In this document: in pieces, positions 1-6,251 of the stretch | Layout: every line of letters begins with the position of its first letter | Position numbering within the stretch: position 1 is the first letter of the stretch | Origin: an uncultured Mycoplasmatota bacterium | Lineage (GTDB): Bacteria > Bacillota_I > Bacilli_A > RF39 > UBA660 | DNA length: 6,644 nt | Direction: 5' to 3' | NCBI GenBank assembly: GCA_947643295.1 | Contig: CANRVM010000061.1 | Location: forward strand, 1 to 6,644 | Made by a program: the position numbers and the translations under genes | The notes under the pieces: generated by a model | Database searches by the model: none | What the model was told of the DNA's origin: nothing | The model's input: only the letters and a program-made list of their open reading frames with translations

Positions 1-731
1 GAGATTGTTACAATAATGATTGTACAGGTTGTTATAAGTCGGGAATGGTTATTACTTTAAATGAAGGTTCTTTTGTAGTAGGTTGGGCAGGACAAGGACT
101 TGTCTTTTCTTCTCCTAGTTTCTTTAGAGTAGCAGACCCTAATGCAATAAAGACAGTAGATAAAGAAACCGTAAAACCTGGAGACGAAATCAATTATAAA
201 ATAGAACAATATGTACCAAATCAATCTAGTATTCAACATTATAAATTATGGAAAATTACAGATAAATTAGAAAGTATATTAGAAACAAGTATTGATAATA
301 TTACGATTACAAGTAATGAGGGAGTAAATATTAATGATAAATTTAATATAGAACTTCAAGATAATGTTGTAACAGTATCAGCCAAAGAAGATTATTTAGC
401 AAAAGATGAATTTTATAATAAAACTTTTTATATCGATATAAAAGCAAAAGTAGGGAATGATATTAAAGATGTAAAAGAAATTAATAATAAAGCAATATTA
501 GATGCACAATATGGTAATAATATTTATTCAGGAGATATTCCGTCTAATCCTGTAAAAACAGTGCTAGACGTAGAAGAGATAAAGGAAGAACAGATAAAAG
601 AAGAAGAGGTTGTGGAGGTACCAAATACAGGTAAGTTTGCTAGTATGATGATGATTGTTTCTGGAATCTTATTTGTGTGTAGTGGAATCTTTATCATTCT
701 TAAGATGATGAAGAAGAAAACATCAGTCTAA
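1..731 (+). CDS. Cell-wall-anchored surface protein, C-terminal part (isopeptide-type fimbrial domain, VPNTG sorting signal)
   Basis: The reading frame is open to the window's left edge (first full codon at 3), so the N-terminus and any signal peptide lie outside. The ATG at 45 has no ribosome binding site and is internal. Upstream of it sits a small Cys cluster (C-x4-C-x2-C, codons at 6, 21 and 30). From about 130 to 560 comes a beta-rich domain with the layout of Lys-Asn isopeptide fimbrial/adhesin domains: a Lys in 'IKTVDK' (near 150), a 'KPGDEINYKI' strand, an Asp in 'ITDKL' (261), and 'INNKA' Asn codons at 483-488. The bond itself is inference. A Glu/Lys-rich spacer follows, then VPNTG (618-632), a hydrophobic segment (about 639-701) and a KMMKKK tail, the classic sortase substrate order with Val replacing Leu in LPXTG. 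The protein is expected to be linked to peptidoglycan outside the cell. Its ligand is unknown. The gene converges on the MBL gene. Confidence 0.8.
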   Translation, partial: DCYNNDCTGCYKSGMVITLNEGSFVVGWAGQGLVFSSPSFFRVADPNAIKTVDKETVKPGDEINYKIEQYVPNQSSIQHYKLWKITDKLESILETSIDNITITSNEGVNINDKFNIELQDNVVTVSAKEDYLAKDEFYNKTFYIDIKAKVGNDIKDVKEINNKAILDAQYGNNIYSGDIPSNPVKTVLDVEEIKEEQIKEEEVVEVPNTGKFASMMMIVSGILFVCSGIFIILKMMKKKTSV

Positions 732-741
732 GTATATAAAA

Positions 742-778
742 AGAAAAAAATCTCTAAAAATAGAATTAGAGTTTTTTT
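742..778. terminator. Bidirectional intrinsic terminator between convergent genes
   Basis: A perfect 6-bp stem, CTCTAA (752-757) with TTAGAG (766-771), encloses an 8-base loop. On the plus strand it is followed at once by seven T (772-778). On the minus strand the stem is followed by A and then a T-rich tail (complement of about 737-750). One hairpin can therefore end transcription of the surface-protein gene (stop at 731) and of the MBL gene arriving from the other side (stop at 789). The stem is short and AT-rich, so efficiency is uncertain. Confidence 0.75.
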
Positions 779-788
779 GTGAGATATT

Positions 789-1601
789 TTATTTTAATAA
801 TTTATAAACTTTTCCTTCTTCTACTGCTTTGGTATTTTCAAAGTGATTTTTTGCTTCTTCTACGTATCTTTCTTTTGTTATCTCCGGCCAAAAGTGGGTT
901 AGTAATAGCTGACCTACATTACTTTTAAAAGCGAGGTTTGCAGCTTCATAGGCATATAGGTGTTCACAAGTTCTTGCTTGTCCCTTTAATAATGACGCTT
1001 CACATAGTAGAGTATTCGCATCTTGAAAGAAATCAATTAGATTTTCATCATAATAAGTATCTGCTGAGTAGACAAATTTTCCAGTAGGACTTTCGATTCT
1101 TACCGCATAGGTATTGGTAGGATGAAGAGTTTGATAGAAACGAATGTTCATATCTCCAATTTGAAGCTTGGTATTTCTACCATATTCTTCTACATCAAAA
1201 GAATGATGGTAAGCGATACTTTCAACATATCTTTGATTCCTTCTTTCTTTTTCATACTCTTCTTTGTTTTTTTCTACTGAAAATTCCATATTACCAAGGC
1301 GTCTTATTATGCTATTTTCTACTTTTGGTAAATATAATTTTACTCTTTTTTTTAGAAAACCAAATTTTTGAAAAAGATCGATGGCTTCCCCAATGGAAGA
1401 TAAATCTCCATAGTGGTCGGGCTGAAAGTTACTAATAATAATAGTCATATTTTCTAAATCTTTTTCCATATCCATATAATTTGTAATACCATTTCCACAA
1501 TCTAATAGTATTTTTTTCTCTCCTTCTATTAACAAATACCCTGGACAATTTTTTCCATTTTTACAATAGGGAGCTACACTTCCTAATCCTTTTAATTCCA
1601 T
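789..1601 (-). CDS. Metallo-beta-lactamase-fold hydrolase (RNase Z/YhfI-like) with altered HxHxDH motif
   Basis: This 270-residue protein has the MBL fold: an N-terminal 'GSVAPY' strand and 'GYLLIEGEKKILLDCGNG' (20-38), then the metal-motif loop, then H160 in 'TLHP', D181 in 'SADTYY', CE at 200-201, H214 and H236 in 'LLLTHFWP'. This order matches the RNase Z-like subgroup that includes Bacillus YhfI. The canonical HxHxDH is here N58-F-Q60-P-D62-H63, so two Zn1-site histidines are gone while the second-site ligands D62, H63, D181 and H236 remain. It may bind a single metal ion, use an altered site, or be non-catalytic. Its substrate is unknown. It is the last gene of the coaE-coaD operon: its ATG overlaps the end of coaD by 10 bases, and an AAGGAG lies 9 bases upstream within coaD, so translational coupling is likely. 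Fold assignment is strong; function is not. Confidence 0.85.
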   Translation of the reverse strand: MELKGLGSVAPYCKNGKNCPGYLLIEGEKKILLDCGNGITNYMDMEKDLENMTIIISNFQPDHYGDLSSIGEAIDLFQKFGFLKKRVKLYLPKVENSIIRRLGNMEFSVEKNKEEYEKERRNQRYVESIAYHHSFDVEEYGRNTKLQIGDMNIRFYQTLHPTNTYAVRIESPTGKFVYSADTYYDENLIDFFQDANTLLCEASLLKGQARTCEHLYAYEAANLAFKSNVGQLLLTHFWPEITKERYVEEAKNHFENTKAVEEGKVYKLLK

Positions 1602-2086
1602 AACTTTTCTCTCCTTTTTCTTAACATTTTTTCTTTTACACCAAAATCTACATATTTATCTATCTCTTCCTCTAACTGAAATAATTCTCTTACAGTACTA
1701 GAGGAAACACTAGATAGTGTAGAATCTGCGAATAAGCAGATAGTGTTGATTTGATTCTTACTAATATCTTGGTTGATTTCTGCGATATTTTTTTCATATT
1801 CAAAATCAATCGTATTTCGAAGTCCTCGAATGATATACTGACAACCATATTCACTAGCTACTGAAACCGCTTTTCTTCCCGTTACTACCTTTATTCTATC
1901 ATCGTTTTCATATAATTGTTTTATCATTTCCAATCTTTCTTCTATCGTAAAAAAGAAAGAGGATTTCGATAGATTTTGTAAAACACCGATATATACTTCA
2001 TCAAAGATATCACTAGCTTGCGAAATAATATGCATATGACCTTTTGTAATCGGATCAAAACTTCCTGGAAATAATACTTTTTTCAT
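1592..2086 (-). CDS. coaD: Phosphopantetheine adenylyltransferase (PPAT)
   Basis: PPAT transfers AMP from ATP to 4'-phosphopantetheine, giving dephospho-CoA and pyrophosphate, the penultimate step of CoA synthesis in the cytoplasm. At 164 residues it has the usual family length and the whole motif set of the nucleotidyltransferase superfamily: 'PGSFDPITKGH' (7-17) with the T/HxGH nucleotide-binding signature as T14-K-G-H17, N38 and K41 in 'LQNLSK', 'IIRGLRNTIDFEYE' (85-98), and the 'SSVSSSTVREL' loop (125-135) equivalent to the ISSS-x-VRE element of known PPATs. The start codon sits in an ATGA overlap with the stop of the upstream coaE-like gene and has no good ribosome binding site of its own, so it is probably translated by coupling. 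The C-terminal end is basic (KEKMLRKRREK) and overlaps the MBL gene by 10 bases. Confidence 0.95.
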   Translation of the reverse strand: MKKVLFPGSFDPITKGHMHIISQASDIFDEVYIGVLQNLSKSSFFFTIEERLEMIKQLYENDDRIKVVTGRKAVSVASEYGCQYIIRGLRNTIDFEYEKNIAEINQDISKNQINTICLFADSTLSSVSSSTVRELFQLEEEIDKYVDFGVKEKMLRKRREKLWN

Positions 2087-2622
2087 AAATTCGTTATTTC
2101 TAAATTTATATTTTTTAATACAAAATCAAAGTCAAGATTATCGTAATCGCAAGAAGCTTGTTCTCTTTCCATAAATTTCTCTTCACTAATAAAATCTCTT
2201 GCCATGGCTCTAGAAAGCCGAACTTCATATGGAGCTTCTACTAAAATGTTAAATATGGAACCTTTAAAATACTTTGTCTTTGGTATTAATGCCCAATCCA
2301 AAATGATTATCTTATCTTGATTTTCTTTTTGAATGGTATCTATTCTTTCTTCCATTCTAGGCCATGTGATAGAAGCATATTCTTTCATTTTTTCTGGACT
2401 TTGAAAACCCATACTACTCAGAAGCTTTCGAATCATCTTTCCGTTATCTGTAAGTGGAAGATGAAAGGTATGAGAGACTTCTTCCTTTACTTTCTTTTCT
2501 TCTAATACAAGATGTCCAATTTGGTCGATATCTAAATATAGAAAGTTGGGATAATTTTCTTCTAGATATTTTCCAATTTTACTTTTTCCACTTCCAGATT
2601 TTCCTGTTATTGTCATATACAT
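2083..2622 (-). CDS. coaE: Dephospho-CoA kinase-like P-loop kinase
   Basis: If the call is right, it phosphorylates the 3'-OH of dephospho-CoA with ATP, the last step of CoA synthesis. Visible motifs, numbered from the start chosen here: P-loop G7-K-S-G-S-G-K-S14, 'LDIDQIGH' (30-37) matching the DxD substrate region, 'IIILDWALIP' in the position of the family's D-x-PLL element, an Arg-rich lid 'VRLSRAMARD', and 'DFDFVLKN' matching the C-terminal ADxVIxN motif. The PLL and Gln-x-x-Arg elements are degenerate, so this is a divergent member. Adjacency to coaD is the strongest functional support; another small P-loop kinase is possible. Three ATGs occur close together (2628, 2622, 2616). The one at 2622 is chosen because GGAGG lies 7 bases upstream, whereas it is only 1 base from the first. 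The stop shares ATGA with coaD. Confidence 0.72.
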   Translation of the reverse strand: MYMTITGKSGSGKSKIGKYLEENYPNFLYLDIDQIGHLVLEEKKVKEEVSHTFHLPLTDNGKMIRKLLSSMGFQSPEKMKEYASITWPRMEERIDTIQKENQDKIIILDWALIPKTKYFKGSIFNILVEAPYEVRLSRAMARDFISEEKFMEREQASCDYDNLDFDFVLKNINLEITNL

Positions 2623-2629
2623 AATCATT

Positions 2630-2637
2630 CCTCCTTT
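2630..2637 (-). promoter_or_regulatory. Ribosome binding site that sets the coaE-like start
   Basis: On the minus strand this reads AAAGGAGG, a near-perfect anti-16S match. It ends 7 bases before the ATG at 2622-2620 and only 1 base before the upstream in-frame ATG at 2628-2626, so the longer reading by two residues is unlikely. Confidence 0.8.
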
Positions 2638-2643
2638 ACAAAC

Positions 2644-2663
2644 AGTATAAGAGAAATTATACT
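2644..2663. promoter_or_regulatory. Inverted repeat, candidate operator in the divergent promoter region
   Basis: AGTATAA (2644-2650) and TTATACT (2657-2663) form a perfect 7-bp inverted repeat around 6 bases. It covers the -10 box and predicted start of the minus-strand operon and abuts the -35 position for the LysR gene. Its symmetry does not give the exact T-N11-A of a classical LysR box. Part of the symmetry could simply follow from the TATAAT in AT-rich DNA, so the operator role is inferred from position next to a regulator gene. Confidence 0.35.
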
Positions 2664-2683
2664 ATAAGTAAAATATATATTAA
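2656..2683 (-). promoter_or_regulatory. Promoter of the coaE-coaD-MBL operon
   Basis: On the minus strand a consensus TATAAT -10 box occupies 2661-2656. A -35-like TTAATA (4 of 6 to TTGACA) at 2683-2678 gives a 16-base spacer. A start site near 2649 would give a leader of about 27 bases carrying the AAAGGAGG site. The -10 is excellent and the -35 weak, as is common with activator-dependent or AT-rich promoters. Confidence 0.55.
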
Positions 2684-2684
2684 T

Positions 2685-2690
2685 TATAAT
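2685..2690 (+). promoter_or_regulatory. Candidate -10 box of the LysR gene
   Basis: A consensus TATAAT lies 23 bases before the LysR start codon, just ahead of the AGGAG ribosome binding site at 2701-2705 (8 bases before ATG 2714). The predicted transcript leader is only about 17 bases. No convincing -35 is seen at 16-18 bases upstream, so expression may be weak or need an activator. The surrounding DNA is almost pure A/T, so a chance match is possible. Confidence 0.4.
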
Positions 2691-2713
2691 AATGATAAGT
2701 AGGAGTTATTACT

Positions 2714-3613
2714 ATGGAAAATATCAATTTAGAACAATATAAAGTTTTCTATTTCGTTGCCAAAAATAAAAATATCACGAAAGCAGCAAAGGAATTGATG
2801 ATATCTCAACCAGCGATTACACAAACAATTCAGAAGTTAGAAAAAGAGATAGAATATTCACTATTTTTTCGTACGAAAAAGGGAATGGAATTGACAAAAG
2901 AAGGAAAAATTCTTTTTTCTCATATTAAAGAGTCGATTGAATGTTTAAATGATTGTAAAGGTAAGTTAAATCGGTCAATGAAAGAAGAAGAAATCGTCAT
3001 TCGAATAGGAGGAGGAACAACTCTTTTAAAACATAATGCGTTAGAAGGATTTAAAAAATTCAAAAAGAAATATCCTAGTACCAAAATAGAAATCAAAAAA
3101 GATATTACCAAGAATTTATTTCAAGATTTATTAGAAGATAGGCTTGATATGGTGTTTTTGAATTTGCCCGTTACCGATATTCCAAAAGACAGAATAAAAA
3201 TCATTCCCATTGAAGAAGTACAAGATGCTTTTTTAGCAGACAGCTCTACCTTTTCAGATTTAAAAGATAAGGCAATAGATCATAAAATGTTAGAGGGGTT
3301 ACCCTTTGTTTTACAATCTGAATTTTCTTCTTCTAGAAAGTATTTGGATACTCTTTGTAGGAAAAATAAAATCCATTTACAACAAGGTTATGAATTACAT
3401 AGTTATGAGTTGGTGATAGAATTTGTAAAAGCTGGATTAGGATTTGGTTTTATTAATAAAAATCATGTCAAAAAAGAACTAGAAAGTGGGCAATTAATAG
3501 AAGGGAAGACTCCTTTTGAAATTCCTAAAAGAGAAATTGGTATTGCCATTCACAAAAAACAGGAAAATAATGAATATCTAAAAGAGTTTATTAATATGAT
3601 AAAAAATAAGTGA
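2714..3613 (+). CDS. LysR-family transcriptional regulator
   Basis: At 299 residues this has the standard LysR length and two-part layout. The N-terminal winged helix-turn-helix is clear: 'QYKVFYFVAKNKNITKAAKELMISQPAITQTIQKLEKEIEYSLFFR' spans residues 8-53 (recognition helix about 32-44), followed by the wing 'KKGMELTKEGK'. A linker helix (about 66-92) leads to the effector-binding domain starting at 'EEIVIRIGGG' (92-101), with 'DRLDMVFLNLP', 'PFVLQSE' and 'FVKAGLGFGFI' in the expected places of the two Rossmann-like subdomains. The effector cannot be read from sequence. It is transcribed away from the coaE-coaD-MBL operon through a region of about 90 bases, the usual arrangement for a LysR controlling its divergent neighbour and itself. 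It is also followed after 50 bases by the unknown 635-residue gene, so those downstream genes are alternative targets. The start is set by AGGAG 8 bases upstream. Confidence 0.93.
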   Translation: MENINLEQYKVFYFVAKNKNITKAAKELMISQPAITQTIQKLEKEIEYSLFFRTKKGMELTKEGKILFSHIKESIECLNDCKGKLNRSMKEEEIVIRIGGGTTLLKHNALEGFKKFKKKYPSTKIEIKKDITKNLFQDLLEDRLDMVFLNLPVTDIPKDRIKIIPIEEVQDAFLADSSTFSDLKDKAIDHKMLEGLPFVLQSEFSSSRKYLDTLCRKNKIHLQQGYELHSYELVIEFVKAGLGFGFINKNHVKKELESGQLIEGKTPFEIPKREIGIAIHKKQENNEYLKEFINMIKNK

Positions 3614-3648
3614 CTAAGAAAGCTTAGATATGATAAGATAGAGAAAAC

Positions 3649-3654
3649 AGGAGG
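3649..3654 (+). promoter_or_regulatory. Ribosome binding site of the 635-residue protein
   Basis: A perfect AGGAGG ends 6 bases before a GTG (3661) and 9 bases before the adjacent in-frame ATG (3664). Both spacings are allowed. ATG is preferred as the stronger codon. The choice alters the protein by one residue. Confidence 0.75.
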
Positions 3655-3663
3655 TTTGTTGTG

Positions 3664-5571
3664 ATGAAAAAAGAAGTGGAATTTAAATCAGTAATAGCTG
3701 CGGGTATATTAAAATTAGGAAAATTAGATAACATAGATATTAATATGATATTGAAAGATTTGAAAGATTTATCTATTAATGTTATAGATTGTGATTGTTT
3801 GTATGAGGCAAAAAAGTTTGTTAACAGACAAGCAAATGGTTTTTTTACCTTAAAAGACACAATCACTTTGGAGGATTTTGTTGAGGGAAGTGAGATTACC
3901 GTAAAAGAGGAATTACAAAAAATAGTAACCGAAGAAGGAAAAGAATATTTTGATCAGTTCGATGTAGAAGAATTTAAAAAGAGAAAGTTAGCATTATTAA
4001 AAACGGGAAAAGAAAAGTTATTAAAAAATGCAAATATTTTGTTGATTTCAGACAGAAAAGAAGAATATGAAGAACTTGTCAACTATGGATTTTCTCATAT
4101 TGATTATTTTCCATCCATTATTAGAGCGGACCATTATTTTAAGGAACACGAAGAAGCGGTTGGAAAATACGATATTTTGATGGATGGATCTGAAACCGTA
4201 GTTACGGATGTTTTTGATAGGGATGGATTTCTAAAAGAGATTCGAGAAAGAAAAGATATTTTAGCAATTAATCTAAATAGATATGATTCTTATGGTTATT
4301 TTAACTTATCATCTTACTTAATGGACTTAAAAAACTATAGATACTGGACGTCTGAAGAAAATACATACCGAGAAATATTTGAAAGGATAGCGGAGTGTGC
4401 TATCTTAAATAAGATATCGGATAAGGTAAAAGAAACCGAGTTTATTCCTATAAAAGATAAAGTAAATCCTAATAGACTTCCATTACCAACCAAAAAAGAG
4501 GATTTAAAAATATTATATTTAGATGCTGTTTCTGTACACCATGAGTCAGAGCTGGTAGCGAAAAGACTAGGCCTAAATGTTACTTTTTTGAAAGATAATA
4601 ACAATACTTTAAAAGAAAGTGTTAGGTATGAACTAGGAAATTTTGATATCATTATTGCAAGTGAATCTTATTCTAGAAAACTAATTTCTTTTCATAAGGA
4701 AAGTAAAGAGCAATGTAAGGATACTGGTAGACCATTGGTTTTATTATTAACTTATCAAAAAGAGGAAGAATCAAGATATGATAATTATAATAACAGACAT
4801 TTTTTTGGTTTTCAAATGAATCTTTGCTATTCTTTTGGAGGGTTATTATCCACTTCATTGGAAAGAAAAAGAGAAATATTTCAAATACTTGCTAACGAAA
4901 AAAGCTTCACTGATGGTACCTTAGAATATTGGTATTTCCATAAAGTATGTATGAAGGCAATTTTGGAAGGGGCTGTTGAATTATATAATCAAGCCTTAGA
5001 AAAAGAAACCAAACCACTTACAACAGACTTTCAGACAATGAATCAGTACCAGACACGATTTACAAGGACAGAAAAAGAATTTGAAGAAGAAAAAGAAAAG
5101 GAAATAGCTCCTTTAAGAGATTATAATCAGTTAATATGTAGTCTAAATCGTTATTTATACTATAAGAGAAAAGGGTTAGTACCTGCATCAGTAGAAGGAA
5201 TTGAAATCATCGATAAAAAATCTACGATAAAAGTTACAAATATCATTCAAGGGATTCCTTATTGTTCGATGACAATAAAAAAATCCAATGATAGTGTTTG
5301 GTTAAAAAGATTTATGATTCAGACAAGAACGAAAAAGGGAAGACTTGGTGACGAGGTAGAAGCTAGTATTTATATGAAAAATTTTGAAGGAAAAGATGGT
5401 GTTCCAAAGCGATTAAATGAGGAGCAACAAAGAGCCTTTACTTCTATTTGCAAGAAAGTAAATAAAGTAATTTTACCGTTAAATGTAGAAGCTTTCAATA
5501 GAATATCGAAAATGGAAGAAGAACAGAAAGAAAGACCAAAACAAAAAAGTTATAGAAGAAATAGAAAATAG
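3664..5571 (+). CDS. Uncharacterised 635-residue protein with two tandem Rossmann-like segments
   Basis: I do not recognise this protein. It has no signal peptide or membrane segment and should be cytoplasmic. Two segments look like copies of one unit of about 130 residues. The first runs about 123-251: a 'NILLISD' strand, helix, 'HIDYFPS', 'KYDILMDGSE', 'DILAINL', then 'YREIFERIAE'. The second runs about 281-414: 'KILYLDA', helix, 'NVTFLKD', 'NFDIIIASES', 'PLVLLLTY', then 'KREIFQILANE'. The strand-helix alternation is receiver- or Rossmann-like, but no phosphorylation site or nucleotide-binding glycine loop stands out. Before them is an N-terminal alpha/beta region of about 120 residues. After them come a helical part, a Glu/Lys run (about 470-480), a mixed C-terminal domain (about 485-605) and a basic tail ending near 'KQKSYRRNRK', possibly for nucleic acid or ribosome contact (inference). 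It lies 50 bases after LysR and 8 bases before the Nudix gene, so co-transcription is likely. Confidence 0.8.
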   Translation: MKKEVEFKSVIAAGILKLGKLDNIDINMILKDLKDLSINVIDCDCLYEAKKFVNRQANGFFTLKDTITLEDFVEGSEITVKEELQKIVTEEGKEYFDQFDVEEFKKRKLALLKTGKEKLLKNANILLISDRKEEYEELVNYGFSHIDYFPSIIRADHYFKEHEEAVGKYDILMDGSETVVTDVFDRDGFLKEIRERKDILAINLNRYDSYGYFNLSSYLMDLKNYRYWTSEENTYREIFERIAECAILNKISDKVKETEFIPIKDKVNPNRLPLPTKKEDLKILYLDAVSVHHESELVAKRLGLNVTFLKDNNNTLKESVRYELGNFDIIIASESYSRKLISFHKESKEQCKDTGRPLVLLLTYQKEEESRYDNYNNRHFFGFQMNLCYSFGGLLSTSLERKREIFQILANEKSFTDGTLEYWYFHKVCMKAILEGAVELYNQALEKETKPLTTDFQTMNQYQTRFTRTEKEFEEEKEKEIAPLRDYNQLICSLNRYLYYKRKGLVPASVEGIEIIDKKSTIKVTNIIQGIPYCSMTIKKSNDSVWLKRFMIQTRTKKGRLGDEVEASIYMKNFEGKDGVPKRLNEEQQRAFTSICKKVNKVILPLNVEAFNRISKMEEEQKERPKQKSYRRNRK

Positions 5572-5579
5572 GTGATAGT

Positions 5580-6110
5580 ATGAGTTTACATGTAACAATT
5601 ACAGACAAAGATTTAGGACTAGAAAAGAAAGAATTAAATCATCCAGTTATTCGAATGGCATCTAGAGGAATTGTAATAAATAAGGATGGAAGAATCGCTG
5701 TCATTCACAAACGATTAAAAAATGAATATAAATTACCTGGTGGTGGAGTAGAAAATAAGGAAGATTTGGAAACTACTTTTCAAAGAGAAGTGTTAGAAGA
5801 AACGGGTTGTCATATTGAAATTATAGAATTTTTAGGAACAGTTGAAGAAGAACGGACGCAAAAGAATTTTAAACAGATATCTTATGTTTTTGTGGCAAAA
5901 GTGACAGAAGATACCAATCGATTACATCGTACGAAACAGGAAGAAGAGGACCAATTAGAACTTATTTGGATGGACTTAGCAGAAGCAATAGAACGTATTA
6001 CCAATTGTTATCAGTATCTAAAACCATCGAGCTATCATGATATTTATTATACACAGTTTGCTGTTACAAGAGATAAAAAGATATTACAATATTATAAAGA
6101 AAGAAAATAA
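5580..6110 (+). CDS. Nudix hydrolase
   Basis: Nudix enzymes cleave nucleoside diphosphates linked to another moiety, using Mg2+ or Mn2+. A complete Nudix box GX5EX7REUXEEXGU is present in this 176-residue protein: G55, E61, R69-E70-V71, E73-E74 and G76, preceded by 'YKLPGGGVE', so it should be catalytically competent. The beta strands 'SRGIVINKDGRIAVIHKR' (28-45) and 'QISYVFVAKV' fit the fold. After the fold core there is an acidic stretch 'KQEEEDQLELIWMDLAEAIERI' and a C-terminal extension of about 35 residues. Nothing identifies the substrate; I see no CoA-pyrophosphatase signature despite the CoA genes nearby. The start has an AGGTGA overlapping the stop of the preceding gene, leaving only 8 bases between the two genes, so they are probably co-transcribed. 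The terminator at 6127 follows. Confidence 0.93.
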   Translation: MSLHVTITDKDLGLEKKELNHPVIRMASRGIVINKDGRIAVIHKRLKNEYKLPGGGVENKEDLETTFQREVLEETGCHIEIIEFLGTVEEERTQKNFKQISYVFVAKVTEDTNRLHRTKQEEEDQLELIWMDLAEAIERITNCYQYLKPSSYHDIYYTQFAVTRDKKILQYYKERK

Positions 6111-6126
6111 TGAGATAAAGTAGGAT

Positions 6127-6190
6127 AAGTAGTAAGAGATACTATGATGGTATGCTTGCTGGAAAATGGTCACTACTTTTTTATTTTTTT
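6127..6190 (+). terminator. Intrinsic terminator with a large structured loop, after the Nudix gene
   Basis: AAGTAGT (6127-6133) pairs perfectly with ACTACTT (6172-6178), which runs straight into a T tract (6177-6182, A, then seven T at 6184-6190). The 38-base interior can form its own hairpin: ATACTA (6139-6144) with TGGTAT (6148-6153, one G-U pair) around TGA, flanked by AAG (6134-6136) with CTT (6155-6157). A second copy of the 5' arm, AAAGTAG (6117-6123), could pair with the same 3' arm. It ends the LysR/unknown/Nudix unit. The loop is larger than usual, so an attenuator or small RNA is an outside possibility. Confidence 0.65.
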
Positions 6191-6251
6191 AGAGGGATTA
6201 TTATTTTTCTCGTATTGATAGATAATTTTTTAGAAAGGAATTTCCAAATCA

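Noticed and set aside
45..731. ATG at 45 as the true start of the surface protein
   Set aside because: The frame is open upstream to the window edge, there is no ribosome binding site, and a wall-anchored protein would need a signal peptide, which is absent after this ATG.
2317..2505. Plus-strand open frame opposite the coaE-like gene
   Set aside because: It is antisense to a well-supported coding sequence, has no ribosome binding site and gives a low-complexity Phe-rich product.
3614..3627. CTAAG/CTTAG hairpin right after the LysR stop codon as a terminator
   Set aside because: The stem is only 5 bp and is not followed by a T tract, so it does not fit an intrinsic terminator.
3629..3634. 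TATGAT as a -10 box for the 635-residue protein gene
   Set aside because: No -35-like hexamer is found 16-18 bases upstream, and such matches are frequent in AT-rich DNA. Read-through from the LysR gene is equally likely.
5580..6110. Nudix protein as a CoA pyrophosphatase linked to the CoA operon
   Set aside because: The Nudix box is generic and I see none of the extra conserved residues that mark the CoA-specific subgroup. Proximity alone is not enough.
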